Positions 1-7,690 of a stretch of 30,279 nucleotides of DNA are shown here, piece after piece (the stretch's first letter is position 1; the number at the start of each line of letters is the position of its first letter). This stretch comes from CAZDJQ01 sp964505765 (GTDB lineage: Bacteria; Patescibacteriota; Microgenomatia; UBA12405; JAHJSD01): contig CAZDJQ010000008.1 of the NCBI GenBank assembly GCA_964505765.1, forward strand, positions 1 through 30,279. Reading direction: 5' to 3'. The notes below the pieces were generated by a model, which made no database searches, was not told the origin of the DNA, and was given only the letters and a program-made list of their open reading frames with translations. The translations under genes and the position numbers were made by a program.

Positions 1-5
1 GTATC

Positions 6-326
6 ATGTTGACGACAGAGAAAAAAAATGTAGCCCTTGAGCTGCTAAAATCGAAGGCGTCTGATTATCGCAGGCCCGAAATCAAAACTATCAAGGAACA
101 TGTGGGAGGCGTTTACAGGTGGAAAATAGAGATCCACGAAAGTCATTACGCACAGTATGCCGATGAGCCCGAAAAGGATCATTGGAGGCTTGACAATTGT
201 CTGTTTTACGTTGATTATTACGGTCAGATTGCTCGTATGCTGGGTGTGCAATCTATGGTGATGGTAAAAGGCAAATACGAGGATGATGAGCGGTTCTGTC
301 ATATGCCTTATATGGTCATATTTTAA
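6..326 (+). CDS. Small early protein of unknown function (106 aa)
   Basis: I do not recognise this protein. It is soluble-looking, rich in aromatic and acidic residues, with a central tract of alternating beta-like segments (around residues 35-80) and no membrane segment. The ATG lies only five bases from the left edge of the window, too close for its own leader. However, the last 17 bases of the window are the leader motif found before the other early genes, and joining the ends puts that motif 7 bases before this ATG. It is therefore probably an internal gene of the early operon, downstream of the 64-residue gene at the right edge. Size and position fit a phage early accessory protein. Confidence 0.7.
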   Translation: MLTTEKKNVALELLKSKASDYRRPEIKTIKEHVGGVYRWKIEIHESHYAQYADEPEKDHWRLDNCLFYVDYYGQIARMLGVQSMVMVKGKYEDDERFCHMPYMVIF

Positions 327-332
327 GTGACC

Positions 333-410
333 AGGGTGTTAAGCATTCTGCGGAAGGGGCTGGGCTGATTCATACAGGATCGGTCGGGGGTTCGATTCCC
401 TCGCACCCGC
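333..410 (+). tRNA. tRNA-like element, non-canonical (possible phage tRNA or degenerate tRNA)
   Basis: The 3' half is a textbook T arm: a 5-bp stem closing the loop TTCGATT (386-402). It is followed by a 7-base strand (403-409) that pairs with 333-339; five pairs are perfect, the base next to the T arm is a G-U pair, and the outermost pair is mismatched. U8 and A9 are in the expected places. A 7-bp hairpin (363-369 with 379-385) abuts the T arm where an anticodon arm and variable loop should be. Its 9-base loop TCATACAGG does not give a clean 7-base anticodon loop, and the D arm is weak. I cannot assign an anticodon. It could be a degenerate tRNA, a processing signal, or a tRNA mimic. It sits between two early genes. 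Confidence 0.4.
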
Positions 411-437
411 AACTATTGTCACGGATGGTGACGTTTA

Positions 438-456
438 TTAACTTTAAAAAATTGGA
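438..456 (+). promoter_or_regulatory. Early-gene leader motif, divergent copy
   Basis: TTAACTTTAAAAAATT lies just before the ATG at 459. It is the weakest match to the AACCTTTAAATTTTA leader shared by the early genes: one C is missing and the 3' half is A-rich. A short perfect hairpin (GTCAC-ggatg-GTGAC, about 418-432) precedes it. Confidence 0.45.
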
Positions 457-458
457 TT

Positions 459-659
459 ATGACGAAACACATTATTCAGCGTCCTGAGTGCTGCGACGAC
501 GAGCATCTGGAATATCTGGACGTCCTGAGAAAATCGGGTCAGACAAATATGTTCGGTGCTGCATGGCATATTCAGACGGAGTTCGACGTGTCACGATATG
601 AGGCACGAAAGATCGTTGTTTATTGGATGCGGACCTACGGTCAGCCTGGTAAACGTTGA
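459..659 (+). CDS. Small early protein of unknown function (66 aa)
   Basis: The 66-residue product is mostly helical by composition, with a histidine/cysteine-containing N-terminus (HIIQRPECCDDEH) and a C-terminal part (about 38-60) that reads like a helix-turn-helix-sized segment ending in basic residues. I do not recognise the family. The ATG is preceded by an AT-rich leader and follows the tRNA-like element by about 50 bases. It is transcribed with the early operon. Confidence 0.65.
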   Translation: MTKHIIQRPECCDDEHLEYLDVLRKSGQTNMFGAAWHIQTEFDVSRYEARKIVVYWMRTYGQPGKR

Positions 660-668
660 GTATTTATG

Positions 669-684
669 AACCTTTAAATTTTAA
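669..684 (+). promoter_or_regulatory. Early-gene leader motif
   Basis: AACCTTTAAATTTTAA ends 5 bases before the ATG at 690. Thirteen of its bases are complementary to the candidate antisense RNA at 27835-27901. Confidence 0.6.
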
Positions 685-689
685 CGATT

Positions 690-974
690 ATGAGAGTTTC
701 ACTAACGGTAGAGCAGTTTATTGTAAATGCGAAAAAGGCTGAACTGACCGATCCTCAAAATGCTATTATCGGTCGACTTACGGAAGGCTATCGCATGGGG
801 CTGATGAATGAACACTATAAAAGCGGGGGGCAGATCGTTTGGGTATATGACAAAAAACCTTATTACGCTGGTCATGTATATCGGGCATTGCAGCGTATTT
901 ATTTCAAGTTGAAGATCGATCATGTCGAGGGGCTGTTTGTTGAGGATTTTTCCCCTAAAATTGGGAGGGTGTGA
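690..974 (+). CDS. Small early protein of unknown function (94 aa)
   Basis: This is a 94-residue protein with a helical N-terminal half (VEQFIVNAKKAELTDPQNAIIGRLTEGYRMG) and a mixed C-terminal half rich in tyrosine and basic residues. No catalytic motif or membrane segment is visible and I do not recognise the family. The start is fixed by the conserved leader 5 bases upstream. The 80 bases after the stop contain nested inverted repeats (AGACC...GGTCT enclosing GACC-tggaa-GGTC and two GGCC blocks), so this gene and the next are separated by a structured leader. Confidence 0.65.
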   Translation: MRVSLTVEQFIVNAKKAELTDPQNAIIGRLTEGYRMGLMNEHYKSGGQIVWVYDKKPYYAGHVYRALQRIYFKLKIDHVEGLFVEDFSPKIGRV

Positions 975-1035
975 AAGCATATTGACAAGACCTGGAAGGT
1001 CGAAACTGGGCCACGTGTTGGCCTGGTCTATGTTT

Positions 1036-1050
1036 AACCTTTAAATTTTA
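1036..1050 (+). promoter_or_regulatory. Early-gene leader motif
   Basis: AACCTTTAAATTTTA, preceded by T, ends 5 bases before the ATG at 1056. It contains the full 14-base TAACCTTTAAATTT complementary to the candidate antisense RNA near 27.85 kb. Confidence 0.65.
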
Positions 1051-1055
1051 GTGTT

Positions 1056-2159
1056 ATGAATGAGGTAAAAAAAGTATTAGAGAACAAGCTCGAACACGAG
1101 CTGAAAAGGCGAGGTAAGGACATCGGCCAGGCCATACAGAAAATGGAGGCGACGGGGCAGATGCTGAACGATTACCTGGTGCCGTCTCGACGATTACGTT
1201 TCGAGAGCAATGGAAAGTCGAATCTGATCTTCGAGGATTTGCAGGACGGGATCAGATCGTTCGGATTACATCGCAATGCAGTCAGTCAGCTGGCGGTGCG
1301 TTTTGGATTGAACGCCCGGGATTTGCAACGAGAGGCGACAGGGACGGAGTGGGAGCGCAAGGTGTTTGTAGATCGTATGAACGCCTATACGACGAACGCC
1401 GAGGCGAGGAATATGCTGGTAAGGGAAGTCAAGGGCGAGGCCAGGGCGGTGCTGAGCGATCGGTATCGCAGGATGAATACGGCGCAGATATTCATGTCTT
1501 TTTTAATGGCTGCAAAGGATAGCGGGTCGGTGCTGGTGGATGCGAACCACGGCGATCTGCGTGATTTTTTGGAAGTGATACACCCGCAGGTGATCGAGGT
1601 GCCGACGGAAAAAAATGGGATCGTGTATACGGCATTCGGTGCGCAGATCAGAAACAGCGACTTCGGTGCTTCGGCGTTGGATTTGAGAATATATCAGATG
1701 AACGTGGTGTGTTTGAACGGCCTGGTATCGAAGTCGATGATCAATCAGCGACATCTGGGGAGTAAGATGGAGGACGTTGGCAATGTAACCTATACGAAGG
1801 AAACGATGGATGCGGATACGAAGGCCAGGGCGTTAGCGGTGCGGGATATTATGAGCAGTTTATATTCGGAGGAAAACATTAAAAGGGAGCGTCAGAAAAT
1901 ATTCGACGCCAGTCAGATCGAGCTGGATTTTCCGGAAACGATAAAAAAGCTGCCGAAAATGGGCCTATATCAGGCCGAGGCTGATATGCTGACAAAAACG
2001 CTGATGGAGAGCGATGCGAATGAGGGTGTGACGGGAGCGAACACGTTGTGGAAAATGGCGCAAGGGCTGACCTCGGTGGCCAATAAGGTGGAGGACAGCG
2101 ATCGGAAGCGGGACCTTCAGGATATTGCTTCGGGGATGCTGGCCGAGTATGTCAATTGA
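1056..2159 (+). CDS. DUF932-like phage/plasmid protein
   Basis: The 367-residue product resembles the DUF932 (phage/plasmid-like TIGR03299) family. It has the characteristic AVLSDRYRRM at residues 131-140, followed about 70 residues later by SDFGASALDLRIYQMNVVCLNGLV (about 201-224), which matches the family's 'G..a..l..f..RlvCtNGl' region. A helical N-terminal stretch (1-100) and a helical C-terminus flank this core. The biochemical role of the family is unknown; members are common in phages and plasmids beside recombination and replication genes, which fits the ERF recombinase and initiator-like gene downstream. The start is fixed by the leader motif. Confidence 0.65.
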   Translation: MNEVKKVLENKLEHELKRRGKDIGQAIQKMEATGQMLNDYLVPSRRLRFESNGKSNLIFEDLQDGIRSFGLHRNAVSQLAVRFGLNARDLQREATGTEWERKVFVDRMNAYTTNAEARNMLVREVKGEARAVLSDRYRRMNTAQIFMSFLMAAKDSGSVLVDANHGDLRDFLEVIHPQVIEVPTEKNGIVYTAFGAQIRNSDFGASALDLRIYQMNVVCLNGLVSKSMINQRHLGSKMEDVGNVTYTKETMDADTKARALAVRDIMSSLYSEENIKRERQKIFDASQIELDFPETIKKLPKMGLYQAEADMLTKTLMESDANEGVTGANTLWKMAQGLTSVANKVEDSDRKRDLQDIASGMLAEYVN

Positions 2160-2169
2160 TGTTTAACCT

Positions 2170-2206
2170 GGGGGGTCGGGCTTTAACGACCTCCCTTAAT
2201 TTATTT
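2170..2206 (+). terminator. Hairpin plus T-rich tract: attenuator-like terminator
   Basis: GGGGGGTCG (2170-2178) pairs with CGACCTCCC (2187-2195) over nine positions with one weak pair. It is followed by the T-rich TTAATTTATTTAA that leads into the next ATG. The T-run is interrupted, so partial termination within the early operon is more likely than a full stop. Confidence 0.5.
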
Positions 2207-2207
2207 A

Positions 2208-2645
2208 ATGATGGATGCAGAACGAATGAATCAAATCGAGATAGTTGTCAGGGCCGTAAGGGAGGCGCTGATGAATAATAAGACGATGCTGCTAATGACC
2301 GAATTTGGCGATGCCCGGGTATTTAATTTATCGGGTACGGGCAAGGATTTAATCATGTTAGCGATACAGGCTATGCAGAAGGAAAGAAAATTCGAGACGG
2401 TGTTCGATGTGGCGTTAAAGATACATCATAAGAAGAGCGAGATGGATGATATGAACAATTTTCTGGAGATGCTGAAACAGCTGGTCGGCTGGTCGCCTTT
2501 GGATTGTGATAACTGCCCGTTATCAGATAATTGCGAGGTGAAAGATGAGGTCGAGTGTGCGAAAAACAGGGATAACGTTGAACAGCTTATTAACAAAATT
2601 TTCAAACATAAAAAGGAGGACGACGAAAATGAAAGGAGAATGTAA
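2208..2645 (+). CDS. Unknown protein with a C-terminal cysteine cluster (145 aa)
   Basis: The N-terminal 90 residues look like an alpha/beta domain. Residues about 99-117 hold four or five cysteines in the pattern CDNCPLSDNC...C, which could bind a metal such as zinc. The C-terminus is highly charged. I do not recognise the family. The ATG lies directly after a hairpin and T-rich tract, so expression may be attenuated. The last 17 bases overlap the next small gene, suggesting translational coupling. Confidence 0.6.
   Translation: MMDAERMNQIEIVVRAVREALMNNKTMLLMTEFGDARVFNLSGTGKDLIMLAIQAMQKERKFETVFDVALKIHHKKSEMDDMNNFLEMLKQLVGWSPLDCDNCPLSDNCEVKDEVECAKNRDNVEQLINKIFKHKKEDDENERRM
2613..2619 (+). 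promoter_or_regulatory. Shine-Dalgarno site AAGGAGG deciding the start at 2629
   Basis: A perfect AAGGAGG lies 9 bases before the ATG at 2629, inside the end of the upstream gene. It is one of only two strong Shine-Dalgarno sites I noticed, both before nested small genes. Confidence 0.6.
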
Positions 2646-2811
2646 AGAAGTGAACATCCGGTTTATAGTATCGGAGGAAACGCACAATAAAGTGCAAAAA
2701 CTTCAGGCGATGTTTCGAGTCAGGGAGAATCGTAAAATATCTATTAAAGAAACGTACGTTCGATTGATCGATCGTGGCCTGTTGGAACTGAATAAAACGA
2801 TGAGATTGTAA
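2629..2811 (+). CDS. Small ribbon-helix-helix-like protein (60 aa)
   Basis: I chose the ATG at 2629 because of the strong AAGGAGG 9 bases upstream; an in-frame ATG at 2545 would lie deep inside the preceding gene. The 60-residue product begins with a charged beta-strand-like segment (EVNIRFIVSEETHNKVQKLQ), then a helix, a turn and a second helix (IKETYVRLIDRGLLEL). That order is what small ribbon-helix-helix DNA-binding proteins look like, which makes it a candidate regulator of the phage. The assignment is by pattern only. Confidence 0.5.
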   Translation: MKGECKEVNIRFIVSEETHNKVQKLQAMFRVRENRKISIKETYVRLIDRGLLELNKTMRL

Positions 2812-2824
2812 CCTTTAAAAATCT
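2810..2824 (+). promoter_or_regulatory. Early-gene leader motif, partial copy
   Basis: AACCTTTAAAAATCT ends 5 bases before the ATG at 2830. The CCTTTAAA core is kept but the 3' half differs, so only about 11 bases match the candidate antisense RNA. Confidence 0.55.
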
Positions 2825-2829
2825 GTATT

Positions 2830-3582
2830 ATGACAAACGAGAAAAGTGAAAAGGCGACCTCGGTAACGGGGATCGTTAAGGCGTTGCAGGAATTTCAGCA
2901 AGCATGTCCTGCTATTAAGAAAGACAGTACGGCCGTAGGAACGAAGTATACGTACAAATACGGCAGCCTGCCGCATGTGCTGGAAGTAATAAAACCGCAT
3001 ATGAAAAAGGCGGGGCTGACCTTCACGCAGCCGATCAATTTTTTGGAGGGTCAGGAATTTATCTGTACGACGCTGTATCATGTGACCACGGGCGAGAGGA
3101 TCGAGAGCCTGATGCTGCTGCCGAATTTTGAGTTCTCGAATATGAACCCGATACAGAGCAAGGGGTCGGTGATCACGTATTTCAGGCGATATGCGCTGAT
3201 GGCGCTGCTGGGGATCGTGGCCGAAGAGGATGATAACGACGCCCAGGGTGAAGGGAAAAAGAAATCTGCGTACGCAAGTCAGAAGGCAGACGAAAAGCCG
3301 TGGCTGAACCCGACGACGAAAGGTATGGTCAATGTGACATGGAAAAAAGCGGTCAGCTATCTGGCGAAAGATGGGACGCTTGAGCAGATAAAAGCGAAGT
3401 ATCGGATCAGCAAGACGAATGAAGAGCTGTTGAAAAATGAGGCGTTGACATTCGTTGAGCCGAGCGACGTGCCCGAGGGCGATATAGGTCCTGGACAGTC
3501 GAACATAAACTTTGAAAAACAGGGTCCGTCGGGAAAAGATTTTCCGGAAGGATTCGATGCAACAGAGTCAGATATTTATTAA
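2830..3582 (+). CDS. erf: ERF-family single-strand annealing protein
   Basis: The 250-residue product matches the ERF superfamily of phage recombinases, which bind single-stranded DNA and promote annealing during phage recombination and genome circularisation. The diagnostic regions are KYTYKYGSLPHVLEVIKPHMKKAGL (about 39-63), a central block on the use of optional strands, and GSVITYFRRYALMALLGIVAEEDDNDA (about 112-138). The C-terminal 110 residues are a lysine-rich, low-complexity tail with an acidic end, typical of an interaction tail for single-strand binding or replication proteins. It lies in the early operon just before the replication genes, the usual place for such proteins. Confidence 0.88.
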   Translation: MTNEKSEKATSVTGIVKALQEFQQACPAIKKDSTAVGTKYTYKYGSLPHVLEVIKPHMKKAGLTFTQPINFLEGQEFICTTLYHVTTGERIESLMLLPNFEFSNMNPIQSKGSVITYFRRYALMALLGIVAEEDDNDAQGEGKKKSAYASQKADEKPWLNPTTKGMVNVTWKKAVSYLAKDGTLEQIKAKYRISKTNEELLKNEALTFVEPSDVPEGDIGPGQSNINFEKQGPSGKDFPEGFDATESDIY

Positions 3583-3596
3583 CCTTTAAATTTTAA
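3581..3596 (+). promoter_or_regulatory. Early-gene leader motif
   Basis: AACCTTTAAATTTTAA, preceded by T, ends 4 bases before the ATG at 3601 and starts directly at the stop of the ERF gene. It includes the full 14-base complement to the candidate antisense RNA. Confidence 0.65.
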
Positions 3597-3600
3597 GACG

Positions 3601-4050
3601 ATGAGTAGAGCGATGAAAATTATCAACGAGATTCCGAGCAATAAAGCCGGGATCAAGCTGTTTGCCGATGCCCTGGTGATGGGCGTGATGAACGGCGAGA
3701 ACGATCCGCTGGAACTGCGGGCGAAGATCGATGCTATTGAAAAGATTATCAAAGAAGTGAAAGCGGATCAGGCGTTTTTGGATGCTGTGCTGGATCAAGC
3801 TGATCTGCATCCGGAAAAAACTTTCGAGCTGAACAACGTGAAGTTTACGAAGGCCGAAAGTGCGAAGTACGATTATTCGAACGATGCGATATGGAAGGAT
3901 TTGAAGGATCAGGAAGAGGAGATCGCAGCGGAAAGGAAAGATGAGGAAGCGATGTTAAAGGCGCTGCATGAAATGACGATAATCAATGGAGAGCAGAGGG
4001 AGCCACCGATAAAGCGATCGACGAGTTATGTTCGAGTAACGTTCGGATGA
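3601..4050 (+). CDS. Conserved-type phage protein of unknown function (149 aa)
   Basis: This is a 149-residue, strongly charged protein with a predicted helical core (about 35-65 and 100-125). A segment FELNNVKFTKAESAKYDYSNDAIW (about 75-98) resembles a recurring phage protein found beside recombination genes in gut phages, but I cannot name its function. No catalytic motif is clear. It begins after the conserved leader and its stop overlaps the next start (ATGA-type overlap), so the two are probably translated together. Confidence 0.65.
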   Translation: MSRAMKIINEIPSNKAGIKLFADALVMGVMNGENDPLELRAKIDAIEKIIKEVKADQAFLDAVLDQADLHPEKTFELNNVKFTKAESAKYDYSNDAIWKDLKDQEEEIAAERKDEEAMLKALHEMTIINGEQREPPIKRSTSYVRVTFG

Positions 4051-4394
4051 TGTTAGTAAAGGTCCTGAAAATTAATCGGGTCGTTTATGACCTGCTGAGC
4101 GAGTTTCCGGAATGTCGAGATAATGACCAGCTATTGATTCTGAAAGTCTGGGCTGTCGAGCATCCGGAAATTCGTTCATCGGACTATTCTTTTTTCCGCT
4201 TTGCGGTGCTGTTTAAACAGGGAGAATTTGCTAATACGGAAAGTATTAGGCGATCAAGGCAGAAGGTGCAAGAGCAGCATCCGCAATTGCGGGGAAAAAC
4301 CTATAAAGCGAGGCAGGCCGAAAAGGAGTTAATGAAGGAGGCTATGCCGAGGATACAGACAGGAAAAATAACGCAAACGAAAATGGATTTATGA
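4047..4394 (+). CDS. Unknown early protein, basic (115 aa)
   Basis: The 115-residue product has an N-terminal helical half (VVYDLLSEFPECRDNDQLLILKVWAVEHPE) and a basic C-terminal half with RRSRQKVQEQHPQLRGKTYKAR (about 68-89), a pattern I associate with phage replication-region proteins of unknown role. Two consecutive ATGs (4047 and 4050) overlap the upstream stop; I use the first. The gene ends one base before the initiator-like gene, so it belongs to the same tightly packed unit. Confidence 0.6.
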   Translation: MMLVKVLKINRVVYDLLSEFPECRDNDQLLILKVWAVEHPEIRSSDYSFFRFAVLFKQGEFANTESIRRSRQKVQEQHPQLRGKTYKARQAEKELMKEAMPRIQTGKITQTKMDL

Positions 4395-4395
4395 T

Positions 4396-5174
<779 letters not shown>

Positions 5175-5178
<4 letters not shown>

Positions 5179-5678
5179 CAGACAAACTGAAAATGATGAA
5201 AAGCGAAAAGCAGCAGCTGGACTTTTACAGGGGCAAGCTGAAGGAAGGAAACCCGAATGACTGGGTGGAGTATCTGACTGCGGTGATCGTTGATCTGATC
5301 GACATGAACTTGCAAAACATGCCCGAGCCGGGGCTGGTGGATAAGATGGCCGACAAACTTTACAAGCTGCTGACATCGACATGGCCTGGGGTGACGAAAG
5401 TTCAGTTGTATAAAACGCTGATGAACGGGTATACGAAGCAGGGAGGATACGGAAATTTTAGGGTAACGTACCCGCTGCTGGCAAACTGGGTGATATATCA
5501 TCGGGACCTGGCCGTAACGCAGAGTCATAAACAGCAGGATATGGAAAACCTGTTTCCGTTGCATGAACAGGCCGAGGAACTGCTGGGGGGCCTGGTGGAG
5601 TATCGCAAACGGGTGGAGCGAGGCGAGTACGTTCCGAAAGGCAGAAAGGAGGCGAGCGATGGGAGCGACGTTACATAG
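5175..5678 (+). CDS. Unknown early protein, probably replication-associated (167 aa)
   Basis: This is a 167-residue, largely helical protein with no visible catalytic motif or membrane segment. It includes DKMADKLYKLLTSTWPGVTKVQLYKTLMNGY (about 56-87) and a basic C-terminal tail. Its ATG overlaps the stop of the initiator-like gene, which indicates translational coupling and suggests a partner role such as a loader, but there is no sequence evidence for one. The 3' end overlaps the next small gene by 20 bases. Confidence 0.6.
5647..5652 (+). promoter_or_regulatory. Shine-Dalgarno site AAGGAGG-like deciding the start at 5659
   Basis: An AGGAGG-type sequence lies about 7 bases before the ATG at 5659, inside the end of the upstream gene. 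It supports this start over an in-frame ATG at 5563. Confidence 0.55.
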
Positions 5679-5856
5679 CAATATCGTACGCCTGAAGTCG
5701 GAGATGATTAAGCGCCTGGACCTGGAAGCGGAGGAAAAGTCGGAGATGTGGGAGACGCTCGATATGTACGTGAAGATGGCGATAACGATCGGATACGAGC
5801 AGGCGCTAAAAGACCTGGGCGAACAGGTGACCGTCGAGCGGTTGAAATTTGAGTAG
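5659..5856 (+). CDS. Small unknown protein ending the early operon (65 aa)
   Basis: I placed the start at 5659, where a strong Shine-Dalgarno sequence precedes an ATG inside the tail of the upstream gene; the longer in-frame version would overlap it by more than 110 bases. The 65-residue product (MGATLHSNIVRLKSEM...) is helical and acidic and would form one or two helices, possibly a coiled coil. The family is not recognised. It is the last gene before a strong terminator. Confidence 0.55.
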   Translation: MGATLHSNIVRLKSEMIKRLDLEAEEKSEMWETLDMYVKMAITIGYEQALKDLGEQVTVERLKFE

Positions 5857-5891
5857 CTTGCGGGGGTGGTTTTGACACGCTCGATCGGTGT

Positions 5892-5927
5892 GGGTCGATG
5901 GATTTTATCTGTCGGCCCATTTTTTTT
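5892..5927 (+). terminator. Intrinsic terminator closing the early operon
   Basis: GGGTCGA (5892-5898) pairs with TCGGCCC (5912-5918) in a 7-bp stem with one G-U pair, followed by A and a run of eight T residues. It lies 36 bases after the last early stop codon. The remaining stretch to 6139 holds no gene; it contains a G-rich segment (6005-6060) that weakly resembles the dispersed repeat at 14.94 and 29.51 kb. Confidence 0.85.
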
Positions 5928-6139
5928 GCTGCCTGGGGGTGATCAGGGAGCGTAGAATCGCTCAGATGGTGTTTACGAGGCTGAAAAAACGATTATCTGC
6001 CCGAGATAGGGGTAAGATACTATGGAGGGGTAGATAATTGAAATTTCGGCCGCAGGCGTGGTCAAGTAAATGGAGGGGATAGAAGCGATGAAAAGAGGAT
6101 GAAAAAAAGGATTCGATCAGATCGGGGTGGAGAGCATGG

Positions 6140-6171
6140 TTTTTTTCATTACAGAAATTGTCGTATATTCG
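6140..6171 (+). promoter_or_regulatory. Bacteroidota-type promoter for the accessory block
   Basis: A run of T residues (6140-6146) stands in the -33 position and TATATTCG (6164-6171) matches TAnnTTTG at 7 of 8 positions, with about 20 bases between. The ATG at 6176 lies only 4 bases after the -7 box, so the transcript would have almost no leader. Confidence 0.5.
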
Positions 6172-6175
6172 TAGC

Positions 6176-6517
6176 ATGGAAAAGCTACGGGAGATATATC
6201 GTCGGGATCCCTACGAGTTCAGGCTGGTGAAGCGCAGCGAGCTGGTGGCGATGTATGCCTTATGGTTTATGGATGTCGAGGACGGTGACGAGCCCCGGAT
6301 ACATTGTTACGAAGTTTTTCAGATAAAAAAACAGAAACCGCAAATACGTGTTATACCTGGATATAGAGAGGTCGAGTATCGGGAAAAAGAGCTGTATCCG
6401 AGAAATGAGGACTTCGGGCGTACGGCATGGGCGCCGTCGAGCGTGGAAAGGGCCGAAGAGATTTTCGAGAGTCTGACCAGGGAGGCGCACAATCAGAGAT
6501 CGTTGCAGAGAGAATGA
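6176..6517 (+). CDS. Unknown protein heading the accessory block (113 aa)
   Basis: I chose the ATG at 6176 over an in-frame TTG at 6158, which would sit in the promoter spacer. The 113-residue product is charged, with an N-terminal helix, a beta-rich middle containing aromatic residues (RIHCYEVFQIKKQKPQIRVIPGYREVEYREKELY) and a helical end. It is not recognised. The stop overlaps the next start as ATGA, so the first two genes of this unit are probably translationally coupled. Confidence 0.6.
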   Translation: MEKLREIYRRDPYEFRLVKRSELVAMYALWFMDVEDGDEPRIHCYEVFQIKKQKPQIRVIPGYREVEYREKELYPRNEDFGRTAWAPSSVERAEEIFESLTREAHNQRSLQRE

Positions 6518-6693
6518 GCAGACATAAAAAAAGTCAGGCACGAAAATGCCGGGGTTTTGATCGCAGGCCATGCACGATATGCTATCGGCAGAGCGATGAG
6601 GCTGAAAGTACGATAGTAAAAAGCCTACGGGAGGACCCGCAGACGAAGATCGAAACGTGTAATTACTGGATCGGATATGGTAATTATTCTTGA
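6514..6693 (+). CDS. Small basic cysteine-containing protein (59 aa)
   Basis: The ATG at 6514 overlaps the upstream stop (ATGA). The 59-residue product starts with a strongly basic tail (MSRHKKSQARKCRGFDRR) followed by PCTICYRQSD, a CxxC pair that could contribute to a small metal site together with cysteines at about residues 11 and 48. It is not recognised. The 3' end overlaps the next gene by 17 bases. Confidence 0.5.
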   Translation: MSRHKKSQARKCRGFDRRPCTICYRQSDEAESTIVKSLREDPQTKIETCNYWIGYGNYS

Positions 6694-6889
6694 TGCGGAA
6701 AACGGGAAGGCGTTGAATTTCAGGTATCGCAAAGATGCCGGGAAATATTTGGGCGTATCGCAGCCGACACTACGGAGATGGCTGGATAGCCCTTTTTTTT
6801 TGTATCGCAAGTTTATCATTACGGAAACGGGATATGAAAAAATTGAACAGGGAAGAGAGCAGCTACGCTTTACACATGAAAATCGGTAG
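6677..6889 (+). CDS. Small helix-turn-helix (NUMOD1-like) protein (70 aa)
   Basis: The 70-residue product reads as one NUMOD1-like DNA-binding unit: a short strand (KALNFRYR), a helix-turn-helix (RKDAGKYLGVSQPTLRRWLDS, about 18-38), then FFLYRKFIIT. NUMOD1 units are usually attached to homing endonucleases; here it stands alone, so it may be a regulator or a remnant. It overlaps the gene before it and ends 39 bases before the ParB-like gene. Confidence 0.5.
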   Translation: MVIILDAENGKALNFRYRKDAGKYLGVSQPTLRRWLDSPFFLYRKFIITETGYEKIEQGREQLRFTHENR

Positions 6890-6928
6890 CTTCGAAATGA
6901 TTATCTATAAACCTGATAAACGACCTGT

Positions 6929-7690
6929 ATGGCAGAAAAAAGTAAGGGGAATAAAGACATCGAGCTATCGAAATTAAAGCTGAACGACAAAAACCCGAGG
7001 ACGATAACCGGAGAGATGCTGAAAAAGCTGAAGAGGTCGATCGAAGATTTTCCGGAAATGATGGAACTGCGTGAGATCGTGGTCGATGAGAACATGGTCG
7101 TGCTGGGCGGTAATATGCGGGTGCGGGCGCTGCGGGATATGGGATATACAACGGTGCCTGCCAGTTGGGTGAAAATTTCCAGCGGCCTGGATGAGGAAAA
7201 AAAAGGCGAGTTCGTGATCAAGGATAACATCGGATTCGGCGAGTGGGACATGGAGAGCATCGCAAACGAGTGGCCCGCCGAGCTGCTGGCGATATGGGGG
7301 TTCCCGGTGCCCGTGGGGTGGGACGAGGAAAGGCAGAAGGATGACGACTTTTATACGCAGAAAATTGAGTCGCCCGTCTATGAGCCTGGCGAGGAAAAAC
7401 CGAGTCTGATGGATTTGACAGATACGACGAAATATGACGAGCTGATAACGGAGATAAACAGCGCTAAAATATCGATGCAGATAAAAAAATTTCTCCAGGT
7501 GGCAGCGACACGGCATGTGGTGTTTAACTATCAGCGGATAGCGGATTATTACGCCCACGCCAGCAAGGAAGTGCAGGGGCTGATGGAAAAAAACGCTTTG
7601 GTGATCATCGATTTTGATAAGGCGATCGAATATGGTTTTGTGAAAATTAGCAAACAGATGGGAGAGATATTCGACGATGATTATGAGTAA
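6929..7690 (+). CDS. ParB/Srx-fold domain protein
   Basis: The N-terminal 75 residues carry the ParB-like pattern: a leading LSKLKLNDKNPRTI (about 13-26), a helical linker, a strand ELREIVVDEN, and the glycine-arginine box VVLGGNMRVRALRDMG (57-72). Residues about 75-130 continue with the DEEKKGEFVIKDNIGFGEWD segment often seen in phage ParB-like proteins beside DNA methyltransferases. The C-terminal half (about 155-253) is a separate domain rich in FNYQRIADYYAHASKEVQ. No partner ParA is present, so genome partition is unlikely. Its 3' end overlaps the glycosyltransferase gene, pointing to a shared role, possibly in DNA base modification; that is inference. Confidence 0.7.
   Translation: MAEKSKGNKDIELSKLKLNDKNPRTITGEMLKKLKRSIEDFPEMMELREIVVDENMVVLGGNMRVRALRDMGYTTVPASWVKISSGLDEEKKGEFVIKDNIGFGEWDMESIANEWPAELLAIWGFPVPVGWDEERQKDDDFYTQKIESPVYEPGEEKPSLMDLTDTTKYDELITEINSAKISMQIKKFLQVAATRHVVFNYQRIADYYAHASKEVQGLMEKNALVIIDFDKAIEYGFVKISKQMGEIFDDDYE

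Noticed and set aside
6834..6977. Possible 47-codon gene between the NUMOD1-like and ParB-like genes (starts at 6834 or 6879)
   Set aside because: It overlaps both neighbours in another frame, has no leader or Shine-Dalgarno site that decides the start, and shows no recognisable pattern.
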